The position numbers were made by a program, and so were the translations under genes. A stretch of 64,000 nt of DNA from CAXMRP01 sp965216515 (GTDB lineage Bacteria; Pseudomonadota; Alphaproteobacteria; Rhizobiales; Afifellaceae): NCBI GenBank assembly GCA_965216515.1, contig OZ244173.1, forward strand, positions 2,232,001 to 2,296,000. The letters run 5' to 3'. The notes below the pieces were generated by a model. The model was given only the letters and a program-made list of their open reading frames with translations. It had not been told where the DNA came from and did no database searches. Of the stretch, positions 9,018-18,890 are shown in pieces (the stretch's first letter is position 1; each line of letters begins with the position of its first letter).

Positions 9018-10814
9018 ATGGAACCCACGGACATATCCGACCCAGAGTATTTTCACAAAGTGGTCGATTGCCAGTGGGCATGTCCGGCGCATACGCCGGT
9101 CCCCGAATATATTCGGCTCATTGCCCGGCAGCGCTACGCCGACGCCTTCATGATCAACTGGGTTTCCAACGTGTTTCCCGGCATCCTGGGCCGCACGTGC
9201 GACCGGCCCTGCGAACCGGCATGCCGGCGCACGCGGATCGAGGAAAAGCCGGTCGCGATCTGCCGGCTCAAGCGTGTGGCCGCCGACTATTGCGGGGACA
9301 TTTCCGATCGGCTGCCCCGGGTGCCAAAGCAAAAGAACGGCAAGAAAGTTGCGTTGATCGGCGCCGGGCCGGCATCCCTGACCGTTGCCCGTGACCTTCT
9401 GCCGCTGGGCTACGAGTGCGTGATATTCGAAAAGGATCGCCAGGGCGGCGGCCTGATGCGCACGAACATTCCCCCTTTTCGTCTGCCGGTGGCAGTTCTT
9501 GACGAGGAAGTCGACCGAATTGTCGCCATGGGTGCCGAGTGCCGTTTCGGCACGGAGGTGACCAGCCTGAAGGCGGTGATCGACGAAGGATACGATGCCG
9601 TCTTTGTCGGCACCGGCGCGCCGCGAGGCAAGGATTTGCAGATTCCCGGGCGAAAGGAAGCCGGCGCCAACATCCATATCGGCATCGATTTCCTCACTTC
9701 CGTTGCCTTCCGGCACACCGAGCGCATCGGCAAGCGCGTGGTTGTCATCGGCGGCGGCAACACGGCGATGGATTGCTGCCGGACGGCCCGGCGTCTCGGC
9801 GGAACCGATGTCCGGGTGACCGTCCGTTCACCCCGCGCCGACATGAAGGCGTCCGATTGGGAGATCGAGGATTCCGAGCGCGAAGGCGTGCCCATCCTCG
9901 ACAATCATTCGCCCAAGGCGTTTGTTGTCGAGAATGGGAAACTCAAGGCGGTCGTTTTCGAGCGTATGCGCGCCGAATATTCCCGGGATGGCCGGCGCAC
10001 GCTTATCCCGACCGGACAACCCCCTGTCGTGATCGAGTGCGACGATGTCCTGATGGCGATCGGTCAGGACAACGCGTTTCCCTGGATCGAGCGCGACATC
10101 GGCCTGGACTTCGACAAGAATGACATGCCGGTGGTGGACTCCCGGACCTTTGCGTCCACCTTGCCCGGCGTGTTTTTCGGCGGCGATGCGGCCTGGGGAC
10201 CGGAAAACATCATCTGGGCCGTTGCCCATGGCCATCAGGCTGCGATTTCCATCGACCTGCACTGCCGCGCCAAGCCGCTTTCCGACCGGCCGCATCCGAT
10301 GACCAATCTGGTCAGCCAGAAAATGGGTATTCACGAATGGTCCTATGACAACGGTGTTTCCGTCGATCGGCGCATCCCGGTGCCGTATCGCGACAAGGAG
10401 GTCGCGCTCAAGAGCCTCAGCGTGGAAGTGGAACTGGGATACGACGAAAAGCTGGCGCTTGATGAGGCGATGCGTTGCCTCAACTGCGATGTCCAGACGG
10501 TGTTTTCCGCGCCGCTTTGCATTGAATGTGACGCGTGCATGGATATCTGCCCTGTCGATTGCATCAATTTCACCGAAAATGCCGAGGAAACCGCCCTGCG
10601 CGAGCAGCTTCGGGTCCCCGCCCGCAACCTTGAGCAGGCACTCTATGTGTCGGGCGACCTCAAGACAGGCCGGGTCATGGTGAAGGACGAGGATGTCTGC
10701 CTGCATTGCGGCCTGTGCGCGGAGCGCTGCCCGACGGAGGCGTGGGATATGCGCAAGTTCACCTATTTCGACGCCCAGGCCACGCCGGATCGGGTACTTG
10801 CGCATGCCGAATAA
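9018..10814 (+). CDS. GltD-like NAD(P)H:acceptor flavoprotein with C-terminal ferredoxin domain
   Basis: A 598-aa protein with three parts. The N-terminus is a GltD/DPD-type Fe-S domain (CQWACPAHTP, then CDRPCEPAC; about 15-85). Next come FAD- and NAD(P)-binding Rossmann folds (GAGPAS, then GGGNTAMDC). The C-terminus has two [4Fe-4S] motifs, CIECDACMDICPVDC and CLHCGLCAERCP. It should pass electrons between NAD(P)H and the downstream 2-oxoacid oxidoreductase, on which no separate ferredoxin is encoded. The start at ATG 9018 was chosen for its GAGAG spacing; a GTG at 9000 is the alternative. It overlaps the next gene by 11 bases. Confidence 0.88.
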   Translation: MEPTDISDPEYFHKVVDCQWACPAHTPVPEYIRLIARQRYADAFMINWVSNVFPGILGRTCDRPCEPACRRTRIEEKPVAICRLKRVAADYCGDISDRLPRVPKQKNGKKVALIGAGPASLTVARDLLPLGYECVIFEKDRQGGGLMRTNIPPFRLPVAVLDEEVDRIVAMGAECRFGTEVTSLKAVIDEGYDAVFVGTGAPRGKDLQIPGRKEAGANIHIGIDFLTSVAFRHTERIGKRVVVIGGGNTAMDCCRTARRLGGTDVRVTVRSPRADMKASDWEIEDSEREGVPILDNHSPKAFVVENGKLKAVVFERMRAEYSRDGRRTLIPTGQPPVVIECDDVLMAIGQDNAFPWIERDIGLDFDKNDMPVVDSRTFASTLPGVFFGGDAAWGPENIIWAVAHGHQAAISIDLHCRAKPLSDRPHPMTNLVSQKMGIHEWSYDNGVSVDRRIPVPYRDKEVALKSLSVEVELGYDEKLALDEAMRCLNCDVQTVFSAPLCIECDACMDICPVDCINFTENAEETALREQLRVPARNLEQALYVSGDLKTGRVMVKDEDVCLHCGLCAERCPTEAWDMRKFTYFDAQATPDRVLAHAE

Positions 10815-12645
10815 CATCCGTTTCAACGACTTTGTGCTGAAGTTCGCCAACGTCAATGGCTCCGGTTCGGCAAGCGCGAATTTCCTGTGCGCCAAGGCCC
10901 TGTTCCGGATGGGCCTGCCCGTCTGTCCGAAGAATATCTTTCCCTCCAACATCCAGGGCATGCCGACCTGGTATGAGATCCGCGTAAACGAAGCCGGTCA
11001 CCTGGCCCGCCGTAAAGGCGTCGATGTCATGGTGACGATGAACCCGCAATCTTATGCCAGCGACACAAGCGAATTGGTCAGCGGCGGCACGCTGATATAC
11101 GATTCCACGTGGGAACGTGACTTCAAGCGCACCGACATTCAGGTCATCGGCATTCCGATCGCCCGGCTCTGTGCGGAAACCTGGACCGATCCCCGCCAGC
11201 GCCAGCTGTTCAAGAACATTGTCTATCTGGGGGCGCTGGTCCGGCTGCTCGAAATCGACCGCGAGATCGTCGAAACCCTGATCGCCGAACAGTTCAAGCG
11301 CAAGACGCCCCTGATCGAACCCAATCTCAAGGCCCTGGAAATCGGCTATGACTTTGTCCGCGACAACCGGATCCGCCAACCGGCCGTCCGCGCACGCAAG
11401 GCGACACGGACAGGTGCGAAAATCCTGATCTCCGGCAACGAAACGACTGCGCTCGGCGCCCTTTATGCCGGTGCAACCGTCGCCGCCTGGTATCCGATAA
11501 CCCCGTCGACTTCCGTTGCTGAAGCCTTCGAGCGCTATGCCGGGCAACTGCGCAAGGGACCGGACGGCAAGGTCCGCGCCGCTGTCATCCAGGCGGAGGA
11601 CGAACTTGCCGCCATTGGCGTCGCCATTGGCGCCAACTGGAACGGCGCGCGGGCTTTCACTGCAACATCGGGGCCCGGCATCTCCCTTATGAGCGAGTTT
11701 CTCGGCCTTGCCTATTTCGCCGAAATCCCGCTGGTCATTGTCAATGTCCAGCGCGGCGGGCCGTCGACCGGCATGCCGACCCGTACCCAGCAATCCGATC
11801 TGCTGGCTTGCGCCTATGCCTCGCACGGCGATACGCGCCACATACTGCTGTTTCCCTGCGATCCCGCGGAATGCTTTTCGCTGACCGCCGACGCTTTCGA
11901 CCTGGCCGACCGCTTCCAGACACCGGTCTTCCTCATGAGCGATCTCGATATCGGCATGAACGACTGGGTTGTTGACGAGCTCACATGGGACGATGATCGC
12001 CGGGCCGATCGGGGCAAGGTGCTCAGCACCGACGACCTGGAGCGCATGACCGATTTCGCCCGCTATCGAGATGTCGATGGCGATGGCATCCCCTACCGGA
12101 CCATCCCCGGCGCGCATCCCGAAAGGGGCGCATATTTCACCCGCGGCACATCCCACAACGAATATGCCGGCTATACCGAGGACGGCACGATCCACGCCGA
12201 CAACCTTGCCCGGATCGTCAGGAAGATGGAGACGGCGACCGCCGAACTGCCCAAGCCCGTCATCGCCGATGTCTCCGCGAAAACCCGGCTTGGTATCGTC
12301 AATTTCGGCTCAACGGATCCCGCCGTCCGCGAAGCACTCGCCTTGCTCGCCCGCCAGGGCCATGGCCTCAATCACATGCGCATCCGCGCGTTTCCGTTCG
12401 CCAGCGAGGTCGCCGAATTCGCAGCACGCCATGAATATCTGTTCGTGGTAGAGCAAAACCGGGATTGTCAGATGCGGCATCTGCTTGTCGCGGAAGCCGA
12501 TATCCCCTCCCAGAAGCTGGTCTCCATCCGGAATTTTGACGGCATGCCGTTGACCGCCGAATTTGTCCGGGCCGAAATCAGCGCCGTTCTCGCCGCCGAT
12601 CAGCAGGTGGCTTCGGCAAGCGCCCCGCCAATCACCGCCGCATAG
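10804..12645 (+). CDS. 2-oxoacid:acceptor oxidoreductase, fused gamma-alpha subunit
   Basis: A 613-aa subunit. Residues about 1-190 are the gamma domain (GSGSASANFLCAKAL; GIPIARLC). From about 205 the alpha pyrimidine-binding domain begins (ISGNETTALGALYAG, WYPITPSTS, IQAEDELAAIGVAIG, TSGPGISLMSEFLGLAY), followed by the C-terminal domain. With the beta subunit it would decarboxylate a 2-oxoacid (2-oxoglutarate, pyruvate or a branched or indole-type substrate) to an acyl-CoA with reduction of an Fe-S acceptor. The start at MPNNIRF overlaps the upstream stop, showing translational coupling. Substrate specificity is not readable. Confidence 0.9.
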   Translation: MPNNIRFNDFVLKFANVNGSGSASANFLCAKALFRMGLPVCPKNIFPSNIQGMPTWYEIRVNEAGHLARRKGVDVMVTMNPQSYASDTSELVSGGTLIYDSTWERDFKRTDIQVIGIPIARLCAETWTDPRQRQLFKNIVYLGALVRLLEIDREIVETLIAEQFKRKTPLIEPNLKALEIGYDFVRDNRIRQPAVRARKATRTGAKILISGNETTALGALYAGATVAAWYPITPSTSVAEAFERYAGQLRKGPDGKVRAAVIQAEDELAAIGVAIGANWNGARAFTATSGPGISLMSEFLGLAYFAEIPLVIVNVQRGGPSTGMPTRTQQSDLLACAYASHGDTRHILLFPCDPAECFSLTADAFDLADRFQTPVFLMSDLDIGMNDWVVDELTWDDDRRADRGKVLSTDDLERMTDFARYRDVDGDGIPYRTIPGAHPERGAYFTRGTSHNEYAGYTEDGTIHADNLARIVRKMETATAELPKPVIADVSAKTRLGIVNFGSTDPAVREALALLARQGHGLNHMRIRAFPFASEVAEFAARHEYLFVVEQNRDCQMRHLLVAEADIPSQKLVSIRNFDGMPLTAEFVRAEISAVLAADQQVASASAPPITAA

Positions 12646-12673
12646 GGAATCCGGCCTCCGGATCGCGTCAGCC

Positions 12674-13729
12674 ATGACCCATATCGCCAAGCCCGAGTTT
12701 CGCCATCCCAGCCTGCCGGTCAACGGCCTCGGCCTGACCAGAAGGGATTATGAAGGCGTCATTTCGACCCTGTGCGCCGGCTGCGGGCACGATTCGGTCA
12801 CCGCCGCGATCATCGAGGCCTGCTTCCAGATGGAGATAGCCGCCCACCGTGTCGCAAAGGTGTCGGGCATCGGCTGCTCGTCCAAGACCACCAATTATTT
12901 CCTCAACCGCTCGCACGGTTTCAATGCCGTCCACGGACGCATGCCGTCGGTGGCGACAGGTGCCAGCCTGGCAAACCATGAATTGGTCTATATCGGGGTA
13001 TCCGGCGATGGCGACACGGCTTCCATCGGCCTTGGCCAGTTCTGCCATGCGATCCGCCGCCGGCTGAACATGGTCTACATCGTGGAAAACAACGGCACCT
13101 ACGGGCTGACCAAGGGGCAGTTCTCCGCGACCAACGACAAACGTTCCAAGAACCGCCGGGGTGTCGACAATCTCTATGAGGCGATCGATCTGGCAAGCCT
13201 GGCGATCGAGCTGGGGGCCGGCTTTGTCGCCCGCAGCTTTTCCGGCGACAAGGCGCAGCTTGTCCCGCTTGTCAAGGCGGCGATGAGCTATCGCGGTTTT
13301 GCCCTGATCGATGTGATCTCGCCATGCGTCACATTCAACAATCATCCCGCTTCAACCAAGAGCTACGACTATGTTCGTGCCCACAACGAGGCCATCGATC
13401 GTCTCGACCTGGTGGCGAGGGAGGAGGCCATCGAAACGGAATATGAGGCCGGCACGGCAATTGACGTCACGCTCCATGACGGGTCGCGTATCAACCTGCA
13501 CAAGCTGGCCGACGACTACGACCCCACCGACGAAGCGTCTGTACTGCCGGCGCTGGAACAGTACGCAGCGGAAGGAAAAGTGGCCACGGGCCTTCTGTAC
13601 CTCGACCCCGACGAACGGGATATGCACGACCTCCTCGCCACCCCGCCCACGCCGCTCAACACATTCCGGGATGCCGAATTGTGTCCCGGCAGTGCCGCAC
13701 TCGCGGCGATCAACACCGCCAAGCGGTAG
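12674..13729 (+). CDS. 2-oxoacid:acceptor oxidoreductase beta subunit (TPP-binding)
   Basis: A 351-aa TPP-binding beta subunit. CAGCGHDSVTAAI and GIGCSSKT near the N-terminus provide cysteines for an Fe-S cluster. The TPP motif runs from SGDGDTASIG to ENNGTYGLTKGQ, the GDG-x(about 26)-NN signature, and CVTFNNH is also typical. It pairs with the preceding gamma-alpha gene, 28 bases upstream. The upstream in-frame extension to 12563 overlaps the alpha gene and was rejected in favour of MTHIAKPEF. It is the third gene of the operon. Confidence 0.92.
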   Translation: MTHIAKPEFRHPSLPVNGLGLTRRDYEGVISTLCAGCGHDSVTAAIIEACFQMEIAAHRVAKVSGIGCSSKTTNYFLNRSHGFNAVHGRMPSVATGASLANHELVYIGVSGDGDTASIGLGQFCHAIRRRLNMVYIVENNGTYGLTKGQFSATNDKRSKNRRGVDNLYEAIDLASLAIELGAGFVARSFSGDKAQLVPLVKAAMSYRGFALIDVISPCVTFNNHPASTKSYDYVRAHNEAIDRLDLVAREEAIETEYEAGTAIDVTLHDGSRINLHKLADDYDPTDEASVLPALEQYAAEGKVATGLLYLDPDERDMHDLLATPPTPLNTFRDAELCPGSAALAAINTAKR

Positions 13730-13935
13730 GCCCCGGCGCCCGGCAGCGCGCCGGCAAGCATCAAGGCACCTTGACGGCAGCCCGGCAGACCTGTTTTCTT
13801 CACGCGCTCTCTTCGGCATCCATCGCCAGGGGCTGGCCGGACGGCTGCCCGCATCCGCCATTCCGTGTGTGATCGGACACGGGCCGGCGCAAACGATGCC
13901 GGGATCTGAAAAAACGCCATACGGGAGACCTGCCA

Positions 13936-15036
13936 TTGAGCTTTCTTGATATCCGGCCCGAATCGGAATGCCGATTTGACATCGTCTCGCTCGGCGAGGT
14001 CATGCTTCGCCTTGACCCGGGCGAGGGACGCATCCGAACGGCGCGGTCGTTCCGGGCCTGGGAAGGCGGCGGCGAATACAATGTCGCCCGCGGCCTGCGC
14101 CGCTGTTTTGGGAAGCGCGCGGCCCTGGTCACCGCGTTTGCAAAAAACGAGATCGGCCTGCTGATGGAGGACCTGATCCTCCAGGGCGGTGTCGATACAT
14201 CCCTGATCCGGTGGGTGGACTATGACGGCATCGGGCGCGCGGTCCGCAACGGATTGAATTTCACCGAGCGCGGATTCGGCCTGCGCGGCGCCGTGGGTTG
14301 TTCGGATCGCGGCAATACAGCCGCCTCACAGTTGGCCGTCGGCGATGTCGACTGGGAGCATTTGTTTGGCGAACTCGGCGTGCGCTGGTTTCATACCGGC
14401 GGAATTTTTGCCGCCCTTTCGGAATCGGTCGGTCCGGTCGCAATCGAAGCCGCCCGGGCGGCCAGAAAGCACGGCACAATCGTCTCCTACGATCTGAACT
14501 ATCGCCCATCCCTGTGGAAGGGTTTCGGCGGCCTCGACATGTGCAGAAAAATCAACCGGGAGATCGCCACCCATGTCGATGTCATGATCGGCAACGAGGA
14601 GGATTTCACCGCCTGCCTCGGATTCCGCGTCGACGGTGTCGATGAGCAACTGACGGATCTCGACGTTGGCTCATTCCGGAAAATGATCGGCCGGGCCGTC
14701 GACGAATTCCCGAACTTCAAGGCCGTGGCAACGACCATGCGCGCGGTCAAAACGGCAACCGTCAACGACTGGGGCGCCATGTGCTGGGCGGACGGGACAT
14801 TTCACACCGCGACGCACCGTCCCGATCTGGAGATCATGGACCGGGTCGGCGGCGGCGACAGCTTCGCTTCCGGGTTTATCTACGGTCTGATGGAATTTGG
14901 CGATCCGGCAAAAGCGGTTGAATATGGCGCCGCCCACGGGGCGCTGGCCATGTCGACTCCGGGCGATACGACCATGGCCAGTCTTGCCGAGGTGGAAAAA
15001 CTCGTCGGCGGAGGGAGCGCCCGCGTCGATCGATAG
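13936..15036 (+). CDS. PfkB-family sugar kinase, probable 2-keto-3-deoxygluconate kinase
   Basis: A 366-aa ribokinase/PfkB-fold kinase. The substrate-side motif GGGEYNVARGLRR lies near the N-terminus. The C-terminal signature is GGGDSFASGF with the catalytic aspartate at about D308. It lies 9 bases upstream of KDPG aldolase, so 2-keto-3-deoxygluconate phosphorylation (KdgK) is the best reading. The start is TTG at 13936, supported by GGGAGA ending 7 bases upstream; no better ATG lies near the conserved N-terminus. Confidence 0.85.
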   Translation: MSFLDIRPESECRFDIVSLGEVMLRLDPGEGRIRTARSFRAWEGGGEYNVARGLRRCFGKRAALVTAFAKNEIGLLMEDLILQGGVDTSLIRWVDYDGIGRAVRNGLNFTERGFGLRGAVGCSDRGNTAASQLAVGDVDWEHLFGELGVRWFHTGGIFAALSESVGPVAIEAARAARKHGTIVSYDLNYRPSLWKGFGGLDMCRKINREIATHVDVMIGNEEDFTACLGFRVDGVDEQLTDLDVGSFRKMIGRAVDEFPNFKAVATTMRAVKTATVNDWGAMCWADGTFHTATHRPDLEIMDRVGGGDSFASGFIYGLMEFGDPAKAVEYGAAHGALAMSTPGDTTMASLAEVEKLVGGGSARVDR

Positions 15037-15045
15037 GAGACGGAT

Positions 15046-15669
15046 ATGTTGGACGAACTGTTGAAACGCCCGATCATTCCGGTGATCGTGATCGACGATG
15101 CCGCCGACGCCGTGCCGCTTGCCGAAGCGCTCCTGGAGGGTGGTATCGATATCATCGAAATCACTTTCCGCACGGCCGCCGCCGCCGATGCCATAACCCG
15201 CATCAGCAAGGAACTGCCGGACATGCTGCTGGGCGCCGGTACGGTGCTGACCGCCGACCAGGCCGATCGCGCGATCGACGCCGGCGCCAGGTTCGGGCTG
15301 GCACCGGGGCTCAACCCGGACGTCGTGACGCATTTCACGGCGCGCGGCGGATTGTTCGTTCCCGGTGTCATGACACCAACGGATATCGAGCGCGGCCTCG
15401 ATCTCGATTGCGCCTTGATGAAGTTTTTCCCTGCCGGCGCCGCCGGTGGAATCGCCATGCTGAAAGCGCTTGCCGGTCCCTACGCCAGCCAGGGTGTGAA
15501 GTTCTGCCCGACAGGCGGCATAAACATCGACAACATGGCCGACTATCTCGCCATGGATATTGTCGCCGCCGTCGGCGGCTCATGGTTGGCAACCAAGACG
15601 CAGATTGCCGGCGGCGACTGGGCGGCGATTACACGACAGGCACGCGAAGCGCTTGCCCGTTGCCCCTGA
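15046..15669 (+). CDS. eda: KDPG / KHG aldolase
   Basis: Bifunctional 2-keto-3-deoxy-6-phosphogluconate / 4-hydroxy-2-oxoglutarate aldolase, producing pyruvate plus glyceraldehyde-3-phosphate. It is a 207-aa TIM barrel. E38 and R42 lie in IEITFRT, the Schiff-base lysine is K126 in MKFFPA, and the phosphate loop is PTGGIN. It follows the kinase within 9 bases, with AGGAGA just upstream of the ATG. Together they form a lower Entner-Doudoroff module that could receive sugar acids from the 45-62 kb catabolic island. Confidence 0.93.
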   Translation: MLDELLKRPIIPVIVIDDAADAVPLAEALLEGGIDIIEITFRTAAAADAITRISKELPDMLLGAGTVLTADQADRAIDAGARFGLAPGLNPDVVTHFTARGGLFVPGVMTPTDIERGLDLDCALMKFFPAGAAGGIAMLKALAGPYASQGVKFCPTGGINIDNMADYLAMDIVAAVGGSWLATKTQIAGGDWAAITRQAREALARCP

Positions 15670-15704
15670 CCGGGATCCTTTCGCGCCGCGCCCGTCGGCA
15701 TTTC

Positions 15705-18700
15705 TCAGCCGCGCAGGACCTTGTAGATCGCCGGTATGACCAGGACCGTCAGCGCCGTCGATGATGCCAAGCCGAACAGCAACGAAATCGCCAGCCCCTG
15801 AAAGATCGGATCGGCGAGAATGACGGCTGCGCCGATCATCGCGGCAAGCGCGGTCAGAAGAATTGGCTTGAACCGGATCGCGCCGGCGTTCAGCAGCACG
15901 TCGGTCAACGGCATATCGGGGTCCCTGCTGTGCCGGATGAAATCGACCAGCAGGATCGAGTTGCGCACGATTATGCCGGCCAGCGCGATGAATCCGATCA
16001 TCGAGGTTGCCGTGAATGGTGCCGAAAACAGCCAGTGACCAATCATGATGCCAATGAAGGTCAGTGGAATCGGCGTCAGGATTACCAGCGGCACCTTGAA
16101 CGAGCCGAACTGCGCAACAACCAGGATATAAATACCGACAAGCGCCACCATGAACGCGGCACCCATGTCACGGAACGTCACCCAGGTGACCTCCCACTCG
16201 CCATCCCACAGCAGTGTCGGCCGGCTTTCGCTTTCCGGCTGGCCATGGAGGCGGATCTCCGGTTTGGGCAACTCGCCCCAATCCATGGCGTCGATCGCTT
16301 TCTGGACAGCGATCATTCCGTAGATCGGCGCCTCGAAAGCACCGGCCAGATCCGCTGTCACCATTTCCGCCGACCGCATGTTGTGGCGGAAGATCGGGTA
16401 ACTTGAGACGTCTTCGACACGCCGCACCACATCGCCCAGTTCGACGATGGAGCGGTCGCCGGGCAACAGGTTCGCCGGCACCGGGGTCGCCAGCGCCCGT
16501 TCATCCAGCACCCGGTCCGCCTTGGCCACGGCGATGGTGATCGGGATCGGATGCCGGCCCCCGCCCCGATGCGAATAACCGACCGTCTGCCCGCCGAAGA
16601 AGGCGCCGACCGTCTGAAACACGTCCTCGTGCTCGACGCGGTAGAATTCCAGATTGTCCTCGTCAATTGCAACGCGGATACGCGGCGCCGGCCTGCCGAA
16701 GGAATCGTCGACATCGACAACAAACGGTACGGCTTGGAACGCCTCGCGGACCTTGGTCGCCACCGCGCGCCGTATCGCATCGTCGGGTCCGTAGATTTCA
16801 GCCAGCAGCGTCGCCAGAACCGGCGGACCGGGCGGCGGCTCCACCACCTTGACGCTCGTTCCGTCCGGCAGCGGCAGGTCGGATATCCGGTTGCGGATGT
16901 CCAGCGCCACGGCATGGCTGGGGCGATCGCGTTCCCCCTTGGGAAGCAGATTGACCTGGACGTCGCCCAGATGGGGTTCGCCGCGCAGATAATAGTGGCG
17001 GACAAGACCGTTGAAGTTGAAGGGCGCGGCCGTGGCGGCATAGGTCTGGAACGAGGTGATTTCCTCGATTCCGGCCAGCCGGCGCGCGATCGATTGCAAC
17101 GATCGGTCGGTATCCTCCACCGACGATCCCTCCGGCAGGTCGACGACGACCTGAAGTTCGGTCTTGTTGTCGAACGGCAGCAGCTTGACCGTCACATGCT
17201 GCGTATAAAACAGCACCAGCGACCCGAGTGTCGCCACCCCGACAACGATCAGGAACCCGAGCGACCGCCCCTTCGTCTTCAATATCGGCGCCGCCACCGA
17301 CCGATAGATCCGCCCCAGCCGCCCCGCGGTCTCGTGGTGTCCGTCAGCGGACGCAACGGCCCCGGTCGCGAACTTTACCATCAGCCACGGCGTCAGCATG
17401 ACCGCGACGAAGAACGAGAAAATCATCGCCGCCGAGGCGTTCGCCGGGATCGGGCTCATATACGGGCCCATCAGGCCGGAGACAAAGAGCATCGGCAACA
17501 ACGCCGCAACCACGGTAAGCGTTGCAACGATCGTCGGATTGCCGACTTCCGCGACCGCATCGATGGCCGCCTGCACGCGGGGCCGGCCATCCCCCATTGC
17601 CCAGTGGCGGTCGATGTTCTCGATGATCACGATCGCGTCGTCGACCAGGATGCCGATGGAGAAAATGAGCGCGAAAAGGCTCACCCGGTTCAGGGTATAG
17701 CCCATGATCTGTGCGGCAAACAGCGTCAGGAGAATGGTCGTCGGGATGACGATCGCGACCACCAGCGCGGCGCGCCAACCGATCGAGAAGACGACAAGAA
17801 GAACGATGGAAACGGTCGCCAGCACCAGGTGGAAAAGCAACTCGTTGGCCTTCTCGTTGGCCGATTCCCCATAGTCGCGGGTAATGGCCATTGCCACATC
17901 CTCCGGCACAATCTCGCCGCGGAGCGATTCCAGCTTGTGGACGATTTTTTCCGCAATCACGACCGCATTGGTGCCCGGCCGCTTGGCGATCGCGATCGAT
18001 ACCGCCGGCGCCCGCACAAGCCCGCCATTGTGCCTGGCAAGATTTGCAACCTGGATTTCCCTGGGCGCCGTGATCAGCCGGATTTCGGCCAGGTCCCGGA
18101 CATAGATCGGACGGCCGTCCCGCGCCGTCATGACGAGATTTCCGATCTGGTCACTTCCGCGCAGGGTTTGCCCCGCGACCAGTCCCGCCATTTGCTGGTT
18201 GGCGCGAACCGAACCGGCAAGGAACGAGCGGTTGGCGCCGGATATCTTCGCGTTGAGCTGATGCAGGGTCACCCCGTACAGCGCGAGTTTCTCCGGATCC
18301 GGCGACACCCGGATTTCCTCCGGTTGTTCGCCGACTATGTAGGTGAAGCCGACGTCATCCAGTTTGGTGATTTCCACCAGGACTTCCCGCGCCAGCCGGG
18401 TCAGGTCGTTGGCCGTCCATCGCGCGATCGCTTCGGGCACCGCCGACAGGGTGACGGCGACGATCGCGACATCATCGATACCCCGGCCGACAACAAGCGG
18501 CTCGGGAATGCCGGTCGGGATCCGGTCCATGTTGGCCCGGATCTTCTCGTGCACCCGCAATATCGCCGCATCGGGACTGGTGCCGACCCGGAAGCGCGCG
18601 GTGACCATGACCTGATCATCCCGGGTCTGGGAATAAAGATGCTCAACGTCGTCGATCGATTTCAGGATGGCCTCGAGCGGTTCGGTGACCAGCTTCACCG

Positions 18701-18890
18701 CATCTTCGGCTTTCAAACCGTAAGCCTGGACATGCACGTCGACCATTGGCACCGATATCTGTGGCTCTTCCTCGCGCGGCAGCGTCAACAGCGCCACAAA
18801 GCCGACCGCAAATGACGCCAGAAGAAAAAGCGGCGTCAGCGGCGAGGATATGAACGACTGGGTCAGCCGCCCCGCAATACCCAGCGTCAT
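15705..18890 (-). CDS. RND-family efflux transporter permease
   Basis: A 1061-aa inner-membrane pump of the hydrophobe/amphiphile (AcrB/MexB-like) RND family. It has the expected two-fold architecture: a membrane helix at the N-terminus (about 10-33), a large periplasmic loop, a 6-TM bundle containing the proton-relay FSIGILVDDAIVIIENIDRH, then a second loop and a second TM bundle. It overlaps the upstream adaptor gene by four bases (ATGA). No outer-membrane TolC-type gene is present, so an unlinked one must be used. The linked persulfide-type ArsR regulator suggests a sulfur-related substrate or stress. Confidence 0.93.
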   Translation of the reverse strand: MTLGIAGRLTQSFISSPLTPLFLLASFAVGFVALLTLPREEEPQISVPMVDVHVQAYGLKAEDAVKLVTEPLEAILKSIDDVEHLYSQTRDDQVMVTARFRVGTSPDAAILRVHEKIRANMDRIPTGIPEPLVVGRGIDDVAIVAVTLSAVPEAIARWTANDLTRLAREVLVEITKLDDVGFTYIVGEQPEEIRVSPDPEKLALYGVTLHQLNAKISGANRSFLAGSVRANQQMAGLVAGQTLRGSDQIGNLVMTARDGRPIYVRDLAEIRLITAPREIQVANLARHNGGLVRAPAVSIAIAKRPGTNAVVIAEKIVHKLESLRGEIVPEDVAMAITRDYGESANEKANELLFHLVLATVSIVLLVVFSIGWRAALVVAIVIPTTILLTLFAAQIMGYTLNRVSLFALIFSIGILVDDAIVIIENIDRHWAMGDGRPRVQAAIDAVAEVGNPTIVATLTVVAALLPMLFVSGLMGPYMSPIPANASAAMIFSFFVAVMLTPWLMVKFATGAVASADGHHETAGRLGRIYRSVAAPILKTKGRSLGFLIVVGVATLGSLVLFYTQHVTVKLLPFDNKTELQVVVDLPEGSSVEDTDRSLQSIARRLAGIEEITSFQTYAATAAPFNFNGLVRHYYLRGEPHLGDVQVNLLPKGERDRPSHAVALDIRNRISDLPLPDGTSVKVVEPPPGPPVLATLLAEIYGPDDAIRRAVATKVREAFQAVPFVVDVDDSFGRPAPRIRVAIDEDNLEFYRVEHEDVFQTVGAFFGGQTVGYSHRGGGRHPIPITIAVAKADRVLDERALATPVPANLLPGDRSIVELGDVVRRVEDVSSYPIFRHNMRSAEMVTADLAGAFEAPIYGMIAVQKAIDAMDWGELPKPEIRLHGQPESESRPTLLWDGEWEVTWVTFRDMGAAFMVALVGIYILVVAQFGSFKVPLVILTPIPLTFIGIMIGHWLFSAPFTATSMIGFIALAGIIVRNSILLVDFIRHSRDPDMPLTDVLLNAGAIRFKPILLTALAAMIGAAVILADPIFQGLAISLLFGLASSTALTVLVIPAIYKVLRG

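Noticed and set aside
16551..18815. 754-codon open frame antisense to the RND permease
   Set aside because: It mirrors the permease codons, is rich in Arg, Asp, His and Gln, and matches no family; long antisense frames are expected at this GC bias.
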